Below are positions 45,921 through 54,907 of a stretch of DNA of 64,000 nucleotides, piece by piece; the stretch's first letter is position 1; each line of letters opens with the position of its first letter. The DNA comes from an uncultured Alistipes sp. Lineage in GTDB: Bacteria; Bacteroidota; Bacteroidia; Bacteroidales; Rikenellaceae. The notes under the pieces were generated by a model. It made no database searches and was not told the origin of the DNA. It worked only from the letters and a program-made list of their open reading frames with translations. Where the stretch lies: NCBI RefSeq assembly GCF_902388705.1, contig NZ_CABMQJ010000006.1, positions 1 to 64,000 on the forward strand, given 5' to 3'. Made by a program: the position numbers and the translations under genes.

Positions 45921-48593
45921 CTACTGCTGCTTTGCCGTGAGTTTTTCGATTTGCCTGTCGGCCTCGGCAGCCAGTTTGTCGGCCTGTTTCTTCGCTTCGT
46001 CGACCAGCTTGTCGCCGGCCTTTTCGGCGGCCAGTTTGGCAAGGGCGCCCTTCTCCTTGGCGGCGTCCACGAGTTTGGCACGCTGCGCCTCGGCGGCCTC
46101 GACGAGCTTATCACCCGCCCGTTTGGCCTCCGCACGAAGGTTGTCCGCCTGCTTTTTGATCTCCTCGCCGAGCGACTCGCTGCCCGTGAGTTTCTGCACC
46201 TGCTGGTCGATAACGTTCTTCACGGCCTGCTGCGCGGCTTCTTTCACGCCGAGCGTAATCTTCGGCGCCGAGAACGTACCGCCTATGCCGACGTCGATCG
46301 ACTGCAGGATACCGCCCGTCGAGCCGGACGGCAACGCCACCCGGGCCGTATAATCAATCGTCTGGTCAAGGCCCGTCGAGCCCGACATGTTGATTTTTAT
46401 ATCGCCCATTTTCAGGTCGAAAGGCTGCGTGGTGATGCGCCCGTCGCGGATGGCGAAACGGATGGCGACATCCCGGGCTTCGATTTTACGCAGTTTGTCG
46501 TTATCGAGCGCTTTGGCCAATGCATCGAACGCTTCGAGGTTCTGTATATGGATGTTGGCCGACTTGATTTCGCCCGTGGCGTTAATCGACTGCAAGTCGG
46601 GTGACATCTGCCCGTCGAGCGCGGCCGTCATGTCGAGCGACAGCGAATAGTCGCCGCCCGTCTTGGCAAACAGCGGCACGAGTTTCTGCACCATCTCCAG
46701 TTCGTCGAAAGTTTTGGAGAACGAGGCCCCCGAAAGGCCCAGCGCCAGTTTGAGCGCGGGATGCTGCGGGTCGGAGGTCGAGTAACTGCCCGAAGCAGTG
46801 CCCGAACCGCCGAAAAGCTGCATGCGCAGCCGGTTCAGCGACAGCACGCCGCCGGCCACGCGCATTTCGCCCGCAACGGCCCCGATGGTCATCTTCTGGA
46901 ACAGGACTTTCTGCAGCTCGGTATTGAGCGAGAGGTTCAGGTTGCGCGGCATCTCGAGCACCTGCACGGGCGCTGCCGGTTCGGCAGGCTCGGCCTCCTC
47001 CGGGGTCTGCTCCGAAGCCGGCACGGCATCCATAATCTCGTTCAAATCCAGCAGGTCGGATTTCACATAAAGACGGCCCGACAGCACATCGCCGCGCAGC
47101 AGGTAACCGATATAACCCGACAACTGGCCGTTGGCCGCCAAATCGCTCCGGCCCACCGTAAGGCCGAACTCACCGAGGGTCATCGAAGCGGGCGTAATCG
47201 TGGCCGCGGCACGGCGAATCTGCACGGCAGGCAGTCCGGGCATCGTCAGCCCGAGTTTCTCGACGACGAACGTACCCGCGGCGCCTATTTGTTCGTAGCG
47301 GCTTTTTTCCACATCCGACATCCGGCCCGACACTTTCACATCGGCCGTAATCAGGCCGCTCAATTCGACGCTCTTTTCAAGGGGGTACACCTCTTTCACA
47401 GCCCCCAAATCGACACGTCCGTCGGCTGCGGCGCGGAACACCGGGTCGCTGACGAGGTTCGTGGCGTAGGCCGACGCCGAAAGGGAGTTGCCCGCCATGC
47501 GGAGGGTGAATTTCGAAAGGTCGACCTCCGTTTTATCCATCACGCCGCCGGGATTGGCGACCCGTACGGCTATGTTGATGCCGTCGACCGCCTTGGGCAG
47601 CGACGAATACTGAAAACTGCCGTTGCGCACCTCGGTTTTCAGTTCGAATGCCGGAAGCGCCGGACCCCGCATTTCGCCGCGGGCCCAAAGAGCCATCGCA
47701 AGCTCGCCGCTGGCCGAAAGGTTGCGGAAATCGCGGGTGTAGAAGGCCGGCACGAGCGAAAGGACATCCTTGAACTGCACCTTGTCGCAGCCCGCCGTAA
47801 GGTCCATGGCCACAGCGTCGTCTTTCAACTGAACCCAGCCGTCCAGCGCCACTTCGATGGCATTCAGGCGCAGGCGGTTGTTCGAAAAGGTAAAGCGGTT
47901 GTTCTTCAAATCGGCCGCAATCACGGCATTGAGTTCCGCCTCGGCGTCGCTCAACAACGGCACCCCGCCCGACACCAGGCGCAGTCCCCCGGCCGTCAAC
48001 CGCAGGTCGAGATCGGTTTGGTCGGCCGACATATCGCCCCGCAGGCGCAGCGAAAGGGGTGTCGCCACGAAACGCATGCCCGTCGAGTCGTCCTCGTAAC
48101 GAATCGTGGCGTCGCCGATGCGGAAATCACGCACCGAAAGGCGGAACGACGAGGGTTCGTCCGCACCGGACTCCTCTTGCGCGGGCGCCTCACCCGGGGA
48201 CTTCACAATATCCCAGTTAACACGTCCGTCGGCCAGTTTATGCGCATGCAGCGCAGGCTGGGCAAGGATAATCTTCGACACCTCGAACCCCTCGTCGCCG
48301 AAAAGCGACATCAGGTTCACGACCACCGAAATACGGCGGGCCGCAACAATCGTATCGCCGCCGAACGGCTCCACACCCACGACGGTCAGCCCCTTCAGTT
48401 CGAGCGATGCGCGGGGAAAATGGCGCAGCAGGCTGATGTCCAGCTTCTCGAAATCGAGCCGGGCATCGAGCATATCGTTTGCCTCGCGTTTCACGATTTC
48501 GGCAATCTTACCCCGCAACACCATCGGCGCCACGATAGCCACCACCACGAAAACGGCCACGACAATGGCCACAATCTTCACGAATTTTTTCAT
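45921..48593 (-). CDS. AsmA family protein with an alanine/lysine-rich C-terminal tail
   Basis: AsmA-like proteins bridge inner and outer membranes and are implicated in lipid transport. The 890-residue protein has one N-terminal membrane anchor (FVKIVAIVVAVFVVVAIVAP), an AsmA N-terminal domain (LEKLDISLLRHFPRASLELK-like segment) and a long beta-rich body. Residues about 790-890 form an amphipathic A/K/E-rich helix with repeats AGDKLVEAAE and AGDKLVDEAK, which is unusual for the family. Its ATG overlaps the stop of the upstream GNAT gene (ATGA). Confidence 0.85.
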   Translation of the reverse strand: MKKFVKIVAIVVAVFVVVAIVAPMVLRGKIAEIVKREANDMLDARLDFEKLDISLLRHFPRASLELKGLTVVGVEPFGGDTIVAARRISVVVNLMSLFGDEGFEVSKIILAQPALHAHKLADGRVNWDIVKSPGEAPAQEESGADEPSSFRLSVRDFRIGDATIRYEDDSTGMRFVATPLSLRLRGDMSADQTDLDLRLTAGGLRLVSGGVPLLSDAEAELNAVIAADLKNNRFTFSNNRLRLNAIEVALDGWVQLKDDAVAMDLTAGCDKVQFKDVLSLVPAFYTRDFRNLSASGELAMALWARGEMRGPALPAFELKTEVRNGSFQYSSLPKAVDGINIAVRVANPGGVMDKTEVDLSKFTLRMAGNSLSASAYATNLVSDPVFRAAADGRVDLGAVKEVYPLEKSVELSGLITADVKVSGRMSDVEKSRYEQIGAAGTFVVEKLGLTMPGLPAVQIRRAAATITPASMTLGEFGLTVGRSDLAANGQLSGYIGYLLRGDVLSGRLYVKSDLLDLNEIMDAVPASEQTPEEAEPAEPAAPVQVLEMPRNLNLSLNTELQKVLFQKMTIGAVAGEMRVAGGVLSLNRLRMQLFGGSGTASGSYSTSDPQHPALKLALGLSGASFSKTFDELEMVQKLVPLFAKTGGDYSLSLDMTAALDGQMSPDLQSINATGEIKSANIHIQNLEAFDALAKALDNDKLRKIEARDVAIRFAIRDGRITTQPFDLKMGDIKINMSGSTGLDQTIDYTARVALPSGSTGGILQSIDVGIGGTFSAPKITLGVKEAAQQAVKNVIDQQVQKLTGSESLGEEIKKQADNLRAEAKRAGDKLVEAAEAQRAKLVDAAKEKGALAKLAAEKAGDKLVDEAKKQADKLAAEADRQIEKLTAKQQ

Positions 48594-49030
48594 CTCTTAT
48601 CTGCTTTTAAGGCAAAAACCGTGGTTTCCGCCTCTTCGAATCCGACTTTACGGTAGAGCGCCCGGGCTGCCCCGCGCGCCGGATTGGAGGTCAGCATCAC
48701 CCGTCCGGCCCCGATGCGGGCAGCGTGCTCCACGGCAGCCCGTACGAGCGCTTCACCCGCACCGCACCCGCGTGCCGCGGCGTCGACCACCACATCCTCT
48801 ATCCACGCCTTGCGGCCCGAAGGTGCGTCGTACCACGCAAGGGTCAGCACCCCGGCAATCCGCCCGTCGGCAACAGCCGCCAGCAACACCGTCCGATCGT
48901 TTTCCACCACGCGCCGGAGTGCCTCGCGCGAAAGTGCACCCAGCCGCGGCGAAAGCTGCGGCATCAGCCTTTCGAACGCCTCGACGAGTGCTTCGGAAAC
49001 CTCCGTAACCTGCCCTATTTCGACTGCCAT
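48590..49030 (-). CDS. GNAT family N-acetyltransferase
   Basis: The 146-residue protein has the acetyl-CoA motif VVDAAARGCGAGEALVRAAV and a C-terminal YRKVGFEEAET, both typical of GNATs. The substrate is unknown. The first codon ATG at 49030 is chosen because upstream residues are low-complexity and cross the promoter. It leads the GNAT-AsmA-LysO transcript; a -7 box TAACTTTG is the complement of 49049-49056. Confidence 0.88.
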   Translation of the reverse strand: MAVEIGQVTEVSEALVEAFERLMPQLSPRLGALSREALRRVVENDRTVLLAAVADGRIAGVLTLAWYDAPSGRKAWIEDVVVDAAARGCGAGEALVRAAVEHAARIGAGRVMLTSNPARGAARALYRKVGFEEAETTVFALKADKR

Positions 49031-49048
49031 ACTGCCTGTTATTTCCGA

Positions 49049-49126
49049 CAAAGTTAATCTTTTTTCCGAAACCCCGACTTTTTGCACGAATCCTTGCGGC
49101 GTTCTTCCGAAAAAAGATTACTTTTG
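49049..49126. repeat. Inverted repeat carrying divergent -7 boxes
   Basis: Arms 49049-49070 and 49105-49126 are inverted copies with 19 of 22 bases matching; 34 bases lie between. Each arm ends in an outward-facing -7 box: TAACTTTG toward the GNAT gene and TACTTTTG toward the B12 riboswitch. Confidence 0.7.
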
Positions 49127-49131
49127 CATCG

Positions 49132-49304
49132 CATCGGTTCCCGCAGCGCCCCGGAAAGGCGCAGGGGATTAAAAGGGAATGCCGTGAAAACCGGCAACAG
49201 TTCCCGCTGCTGTGAGTTACGCAACATGATCCGGCACTCTTTGGCCACTGTCCCCCGGGACGGGAAGGCGCCGGAACGGTAACAAGTCAGAAGACCTGCC
49301 GATG
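49132..49304 (+). ncRNA. Cobalamin riboswitch
   Basis: All conserved parts are present in order: P1 arm CATCGG (49132-49137) pairing with CCGATG (49299-49304), AAAAGGGAATGCCGTG, CCGGCAACAGTTCCCGC, CTGCTGTGA, GCCACTG, CGGGAAGGC and the B12-box AGTCAGAAGACCTGCC. It lies 102 bases upstream of a BtuG-like gene. No terminator hairpin with a T-tract follows, so control is probably on translation start. Confidence 0.95.
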
Positions 49305-49405
49305 TCGTTCAACCATTATGCACCCTGCGGAGAATGGGGAGGCAACAAGTCGACACGTCACCAACACACGACACGTTCCGCTCCGCCGCAGATTTTTCGA
49401 ATCCG

Positions 49406-50449
49406 ATGAAACAGGGTTTACGACATACGGCGGTTTTGTGGGCCTGCGCTGCATGCTGCTGCGCCTGCATGGATTACGGGCCGCTCGAGGAGGAGCCGTT
49501 CGCCAATCCGCAGCGCGGGGTTTTCATCACTTCAGAGGGCAATTTCGGCTGGGACAACGCGTCGCTGTCGTTCTACGACCCCACGGCGCGGAAAGTCGAA
49601 AACGAAATCTTCATCCGCGCCAACGGCATGAAACTGGGCGACGTGGCGCAGTCGATGGCCCTGCACGGCGGCCGCGGCTACGTCGTGGTGAACAACTCCG
49701 GCGCGGTATACGTCATCGACCCGGCGACGTTCCGCGTCACGGGGCTGATCGAGGGCGTCGTATCGCCGCGCTACATCCATTTTCCCAACGACACGACGGC
49801 CTACATAACCGATCTCTACGACCCGCGCATTACGGTAATCGACACCCGCACCAACCGCATCCGCAACCGCATCCCCACCAACGGCCACAAGTCGACCGAG
49901 CAGATGGTGCAGTGGAACGACGAGGTTTTCGTCAACTGCTGGTCTTACGACGACAAGATACTGGTGGTGGACGCCGCCCGCGAACAACTCGTCGACTCGA
50001 TTCAGGTCGGGCCGCAGCCCTCATCGCTGGCAATAGACCGCAACGGGAAAATCTGGACCGTAACCGACGGACGCACGGCCGGCGTCCCGGCGGCGCTCTA
50101 CCGCATCGACGCCGCATCGCGCCGCATCGAACAGACATTCGCGTTCCCCCCGGGCGACCACCCCTCGTCCGTAACGCTCAACGGCACCCGCGACACGCTT
50201 TATTTTATCAACCGCGACGTATGGCGCATGCGAATCGACGCCACATCGCTGCCTGCGACGCCTTTCCTGCCTTACACCGAAACGATTTATTACGAAGTGG
50301 CGGTCGACCCGTACACGTCGGAGGTTTATGTGGCCGATGCCATCGACTACGTGCAGCACGGCGTGGTTTACCGTTTCACGGCGCGCGGGGCCGCCGTCGA
50401 CACGCTCCGCGTGGGCGTCACCCCCGGAGGCTTCTGTTTCAAACCGTAA
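49406..50449 (+). CDS. btuG: BtuG-like cobalamin-binding beta-propeller lipoprotein
   Basis: BtuG is a surface beta-propeller that captures B12 with very high affinity and caps BtuB. The 347-residue protein has a cysteine-rich signal end (ACAACCCACMDYG) and YncE-like propeller blades (GRGYVVVNNSGAVYVIDPAT, TAYITDLYDPRITVIDTRTN, VFVNCWSYDDKILVVD). The riboswitch upstream and btuB downstream support the assignment strongly. The ATG at 49406 begins the signal peptide; the frame runs further up but without sense. Confidence 0.87.
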   Translation: MKQGLRHTAVLWACAACCCACMDYGPLEEEPFANPQRGVFITSEGNFGWDNASLSFYDPTARKVENEIFIRANGMKLGDVAQSMALHGGRGYVVVNNSGAVYVIDPATFRVTGLIEGVVSPRYIHFPNDTTAYITDLYDPRITVIDTRTNRIRNRIPTNGHKSTEQMVQWNDEVFVNCWSYDDKILVVDAAREQLVDSIQVGPQPSSLAIDRNGKIWTVTDGRTAGVPAALYRIDAASRRIEQTFAFPPGDHPSSVTLNGTRDTLYFINRDVWRMRIDATSLPATPFLPYTETIYYEVAVDPYTSEVYVADAIDYVQHGVVYRFTARGAAVDTLRVGVTPGGFCFKP

Positions 50450-50463
50450 AAACACTTGGAAAA

Positions 50464-51342
50464 ATGAAAAAATACGCATTTCCGTTTGCGGCGCTCCTGC
50501 TCGCCGCCTGCAACTCCGGCGAGGAGATCACCACCACCGAAATCATGGAACCTGTCGCCACAATCATCGAGTACACCCCCGCACCGGGACAGTTCATCAA
50601 CGGGACACTGGGCCGCTTCGACGACGTCGACACGCCCGACAAGGCATGCCGGTACGTCGAGAAGCGCTTTGCCGCGAAAGAGTGGGTTTCGCTCGGCGGC
50701 TGGGGCGGCTATATCGAGGCTGCGTTCGCCGAACCCGTACCCAATACGGGCGGTTACGATATTTACGTGCTGGGCAACTCGATGGACACCTCGTCGGAAC
50801 CGGGCATCGTATGGGTCGCACAGGATGCCGACGGCGACGGGAAACCCGACAAGTGGTACGAACTGAAAGGCAGCGAGTACGACCATGCGAACACGATTCG
50901 CGGCTATGAGGTCACCTACACCCGTCCCGCAGGCGACAACCAACCCGTCGCATGGACGGACAACCAGCGCAACAGCGGCGAAATCGAGCGCATCGACGAG
51001 CACAAGCAGGCCACCTATTATCCGCTCTGGATTGCACAGGACGAGCTGACGTTCACGGGCTCCCGGCTGCCGGACAACGTCGAACGAGTCGGCGACTTAT
51101 GGACGGCCAAGGCCTACATGTGGGGATACGCCGACAATTATTCGACCATCGACCGCAAAGGCATGGCCAACCGGTTCCGCATCAGCGACGCCGTAACGCA
51201 TGACGGCGCACCGGCCAACCTCATGCAAATCGACTTCATCCGGGTGCAGACGGGCGTGAACGCCCAGGCGCCGCTGATCGGCGAAATTTCGACCGAGGTA
51301 TGCGGCCTCGGCTGCTACCGTACCGTAACGAAAAGCAATTAA
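50464..51342 (+). CDS. Lipoprotein of unknown function in the B12 locus
   Basis: The 292-residue protein has lipobox LLAAC, then a domain with YTPAPGQFINGTLGRFDD, LGGWGGYIEAAF and IVWVAQDADGDGKPDKWYE; the last looks like a calcium-binding DxDGDGxPD loop. I do not recognise a named family with certainty. Its position between btuG and btuB under a B12 riboswitch suggests a further surface B12-binding or partner protein. It starts 14 bases after btuG and ends 4 bases before btuB. Confidence 0.8.
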   Translation: MKKYAFPFAALLLAACNSGEEITTTEIMEPVATIIEYTPAPGQFINGTLGRFDDVDTPDKACRYVEKRFAAKEWVSLGGWGGYIEAAFAEPVPNTGGYDIYVLGNSMDTSSEPGIVWVAQDADGDGKPDKWYELKGSEYDHANTIRGYEVTYTRPAGDNQPVAWTDNQRNSGEIERIDEHKQATYYPLWIAQDELTFTGSRLPDNVERVGDLWTAKAYMWGYADNYSTIDRKGMANRFRISDAVTHDGAPANLMQIDFIRVQTGVNAQAPLIGEISTEVCGLGCYRTVTKSN

Positions 51343-51346
51343 CCGC

Positions 51347-53398
51347 GTGCTGCGTACTGCGACGATACTCCTCTGCCTCGCCTGCGCCGCGCCTGCCGCC
51401 GCGCAGCGCGACACGACGGAGCGTCCCATCGCCATCGAACGGGTGGAGATCGCAGGCCGCCGTCCGATGAAAGAAATCGGCGTACAGCGCACGGAACTCG
51501 ACACAATCGTCCTGCGCGACAACATCACCGCTTCGCTGGCCGACGCGCTGGCCGTCGGCTCGACGATTTTCATCAAATCCTACGGCCGCGCCACGCTTGC
51601 CACGGCCTCGTTCCGCGGCACGGCCCCCTCGCATACGCAGGTGACATGGAACGACATGAAAGTCAACTCGCCGATGCTGGGACAGGTGGATTTCTCGCTG
51701 ATACCGGCCTATTTCATCGACGACGCCACCGTTTACCACGGTGCCAGTTCGGTGGGCGTCACCGGCGGCGGACTGGGCGGTGCCGTGACGCTGGCGACCC
51801 AGGCACCCACGGAGAAGGGGCTCGGACTGCGCTACGTACAGGGCATCGGATCGTTCACCACGTTCGACGAATTCCTGCACCTGACCTACGGCGGAGCGAG
51901 GTGGAGCAGTTCGACACGCGTACTTTACAGCACTTCGGACAACGATTTCAAATTCCGCAACTACGACACCAAAGATTTCGTCACGGACGAAAACGGCAAC
52001 ATCACAGGCAGTTATTACCCGTTGCAACGCAACCGCAACGGCGGATTCCGCGACCTGCACGTCCTGCAGGAACTCTACCACACCACGCGGGGCGGCGACC
52101 GGCTGTCAATCGCGGCGTGGTACCTCGACTCGCACCGGGGGCTGGCCATGTTGAGCGGCGACCGCAACAAATCCAAACAGAAAAAGAACACGCAGGACGA
52201 ACGCACGCTGCGTGCCGTCGCGGGCTGGGAAAGGCTTCGCAGCGGCCTCAAGCTCGGGGCACGGGCCGGCTATACCTATACGGATCTGCGCTACCTGCTG
52301 CTGGCCGACGCGGAGGGCAAAGGCAATTTCTCCGCCATGACCGACGCCCGGAGCCGCATCCACACCCTTTTCGCCAAAGCCGAAGCGGAATACGCCGCCG
52401 GCGAGAAGTGGCTCTTCTCGGCGAATGTCGCCCTGCACCAGCATCGCGTGCGCAGCGGCGACCTTTCAGTAATCAACAGCAACGGCCTGCGGGCCGATAC
52501 GCTGTACAAACAGGAGCGGTTCGAGCTTTCGGCATTCGCCGCCGTCAAATGGCGGCCCGCACCGCGGCTGGGCATCGCCGCCGACATCCGGTGGGAACTT
52601 TACGGCGACCGCACGACACCCGCCATTCCGGCCCTGTTCGCCGACTACCTGCTTTCGCGCCGGGGCAATGTCGTCATCAAGGCATCGGCGGCGCGCAACT
52701 ACCGCTACCCCACGCTCAACGACCTCTATTTCCGTCCCGGCGGCAACAAGGACCTCAAACCCGAACGGGGCTGGACATTCGACGCCGGCATCGAAACGGC
52801 GCTCAAGGGCGACGACCGCTCGCTGCGCGCCTCGGCCACGGTATTCGACTCGCGCATCGACGACTGGATACTCTGGATCGGCAGCCCCAAACTGGGTATC
52901 TACACGCCGATCAACATCCGCCGGGTACACAGCTACGGCGCAGAGGCCAAACTTTCGGCCGACGCCGCGACCCGCAGCGGCTGGCGGCTGCTCCTCGACG
53001 GGAATTTCGCATGGACACGCTCGATTAACCGGGGCGACAAATTCAGTCCGGCCGACCGCTCGGTAGGCAAACAGCTCGTCTACATCCCGGTCTACTCGGC
53101 GGCGTTCATCGCACGCGTACAATGGCGCCGCTGGGAGGTGGCCTACAAATGGAACTGGTACAGCGAACGCTACACCATGTCGAGCAACGACCTGGGCGTG
53201 CTGGGCCGCGTGAAGCCCTATTTCATGAGCGACCTTTCGCTCGAAAAGCGCCTCGAATGCAGGCTGGCTTCGTTCTCGCTCAAAGGCTGCATACACAACC
53301 TGCTCAACGAAGAGTACGAATCGGTACTTTCGCGCCCGATGCCGCGCCTCAACGTTTCGTTCTTCATCGGCATAACCCCGAAATTCCGCAAACGATGA
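51347..53398 (+). CDS. btuB: TonB-dependent vitamin B12 receptor
   Basis: The 683-residue protein has a signal peptide ending APAAAQ, a plug domain (IFIKSYGRATLATASFRGTA, SVGVTGGGLGGAVTL) and a beta-barrel ending LNVSFFIGITPKFRKR. The start is GTG at 51347, 4 bases after the previous stop; no ATG fits the signal peptide. It has no carboxypeptidase-like N-terminal domain, unlike SusC. Its stop overlaps the AlkD-like ATG (ATGA). Confidence 0.9.
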   Translation: MLRTATILLCLACAAPAAAQRDTTERPIAIERVEIAGRRPMKEIGVQRTELDTIVLRDNITASLADALAVGSTIFIKSYGRATLATASFRGTAPSHTQVTWNDMKVNSPMLGQVDFSLIPAYFIDDATVYHGASSVGVTGGGLGGAVTLATQAPTEKGLGLRYVQGIGSFTTFDEFLHLTYGGARWSSSTRVLYSTSDNDFKFRNYDTKDFVTDENGNITGSYYPLQRNRNGGFRDLHVLQELYHTTRGGDRLSIAAWYLDSHRGLAMLSGDRNKSKQKKNTQDERTLRAVAGWERLRSGLKLGARAGYTYTDLRYLLLADAEGKGNFSAMTDARSRIHTLFAKAEAEYAAGEKWLFSANVALHQHRVRSGDLSVINSNGLRADTLYKQERFELSAFAAVKWRPAPRLGIAADIRWELYGDRTTPAIPALFADYLLSRRGNVVIKASAARNYRYPTLNDLYFRPGGNKDLKPERGWTFDAGIETALKGDDRSLRASATVFDSRIDDWILWIGSPKLGIYTPINIRRVHSYGAEAKLSADAATRSGWRLLLDGNFAWTRSINRGDKFSPADRSVGKQLVYIPVYSAAFIARVQWRRWEVAYKWNWYSERYTMSSNDLGVLGRVKPYFMSDLSLEKRLECRLASFSLKGCIHNLLNEEYESVLSRPMPRLNVSFFIGITPKFRKR

Positions 53399-54069
53399 CG
53401 CTCCGCGACCAACTGCTCGAACTGTGCGAGCCGAAGTACATGAAATTCACCTCGGCGCTGATGCCCGGCGTCGAAAACGTGCTGGGCATACGCCTGCCCC
53501 TGCTGCGCAAAATAGCACGCGAAATCGCCGCCGGCGACTGGCGTGCCTACCTGGCCCAAGCCGGAGACTTCTACTTCGAGGAACGGATGCTGCAGGGAAT
53601 GGTCATAAGCTACGCCCGCTGCGACCCGGCCGAAAAGCTGGAGCACGTGGCCCGGTTCATCCCCAAGATAGACAACTGGGCGGTCTGCGACTGCTTCTGC
53701 TGGCGACTGAAAGCCGCGGAGCGGCAGCCGATGTGGGAGTTCATCCGGCCCCGCTTCCGCTCCGAAGCCGAATACGAAGTGCGTTTCGCCGTAGTGATGG
53801 CCCTGGGGAATTTCGTCGACCAGGCGCACATAGAAGACCTCCTGCAGCTGCTCGACGGCATCCGCCACGAAGCCTATTACGCCCGCATGGGCGTGGCATG
53901 GGCCGTATCGGTCTGCTACATCAAATTCCCGGAGCGTACGCACGCATGGCTGGAGAGCTGCTCGCTCGACGACTGGACGTTCAACAAGTCGCTGCAGAAA
54001 ATCGTCGAATCGTACCGCGTGAGCGACGCAGCCAAGCAGGAAATACGCGCCATGAAACGGCGCAAATAA
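53395..54069 (+). CDS. AlkD-like DNA alkylation repair protein
   Basis: AlkD is a HEAT-like-repeat DNA glycosylase that removes 3- and 7-alkylpurines. The 224-residue protein contains GIRLPLLRKIAREIAAGDW, IDNWAVCDCFCWRL and EYEVRFAVVMALGNFVDQAH, which are strong family stretches. It starts inside the btuB stop (ATGA), so it is translated from the B12-controlled transcript. A functional link to B12 uptake is not known. Confidence 0.88.
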   Translation: MTLRDQLLELCEPKYMKFTSALMPGVENVLGIRLPLLRKIAREIAAGDWRAYLAQAGDFYFEERMLQGMVISYARCDPAEKLEHVARFIPKIDNWAVCDCFCWRLKAAERQPMWEFIRPRFRSEAEYEVRFAVVMALGNFVDQAHIEDLLQLLDGIRHEAYYARMGVAWAVSVCYIKFPERTHAWLESCSLDDWTFNKSLQKIVESYRVSDAAKQEIRAMKRRK

Positions 54070-54143
54070 TCCGTATACAGGCCGCAGGCGGCATCTGCGC
54101 CGCAGAAAATCGTGCGGCACGGCTCACATTCGCAAAATAATGT

Positions 54144-54151
54144 TACCTTTG
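54144..54151 (+). promoter_or_regulatory. -7 element before the GT2 gene
   Basis: TACCTTTG matches TAnnTTTG and is 27 bases before the ATG at 54178. No clear -33 TTTG. Confidence 0.5.
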
Positions 54152-54177
54152 TGTAAGAAATTCCAAAACAAGCCCCT

Positions 54178-54903
54178 ATGCGCAAACTGGTAATTATCCC
54201 GACCTACAACGAGAAAGAGAATATCTCGGCGATGATCGACAAGGTATTTTCGCTGCCCGAACCGTTCGAACTGCTCGTCATCGACGACGGCTCGCCCGAC
54301 GGCACCGCCGCCATCGTCAAGGAGCGCCAGAAAGAGTTTCCCGCAACGCTGCACCTGCTGGAGCGCAGCGGCAAACTGGGCCTGGGAACGGCTTACCTGA
54401 TGGGATTCCGCTGGGGACTGGACAACGGTTTCGACTACATCTGCGAAATGGACTGCGACTTCTCGCACAACCCCGACGACCTGGTGCGGCTGTACCGGGC
54501 GGCGGCCGAGGGCAACGACGTGGTGGTCGGCTCGCGCTACGTCGAGGGCGTGAACGTGGTCAACTGGCCTATGTCGCGCCTGCTGATGTCCTACTTCGCG
54601 TCGATGTACGTACGTATCGTCACGCGCATGCCCCTGCGCGACGCCACGGCAGGCTTCGTCTGCTATTCGCGCCATGCGCTCGAAACCATCGACCTCGACG
54701 CCGTGAAGATGAAAGGCTACGGATTCCAAATCGAAATGAAATATTCGGCATGGCGCCTCGGGCTGAAACTCAAGGAGGTGTCGATTATCTTCGTCGAGCG
54801 CCGCGAAGGCTCTTCGAAAATGAGCGGAGGCATTTTCCGCGAGGCTTTCTTCGGCGTACTGGGGCTTCCTTTCCGCAAAATCGCAGCCGCAAAAAGACCG
54901 TAA
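54178..54903 (+). CDS. Polyprenol monophosphomannose synthase-like GT2 glycosyltransferase
   Basis: The 241-residue protein has a GT2 core: VIIPTYNEKENI, VIDDGSPDGTA, EMDCDFSHNPDDL (the DxD metal site) and GSRYVEGVNVVNWP, which follow dolichyl/polyprenyl-phosphate mannose synthases closely. No membrane tail is present, as in the soluble DPM1 type. It probably makes a lipid-linked sugar used by the nearby membrane glycosyltransferases. Confidence 0.9.
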   Translation: MRKLVIIPTYNEKENISAMIDKVFSLPEPFELLVIDDGSPDGTAAIVKERQKEFPATLHLLERSGKLGLGTAYLMGFRWGLDNGFDYICEMDCDFSHNPDDLVRLYRAAAEGNDVVVGSRYVEGVNVVNWPMSRLLMSYFASMYVRIVTRMPLRDATAGFVCYSRHALETIDLDAVKMKGYGFQIEMKYSAWRLGLKLKEVSIIFVERREGSSKMSGGIFREAFFGVLGLPFRKIAAAKRP

Positions 54904-54907
54904 CGCC

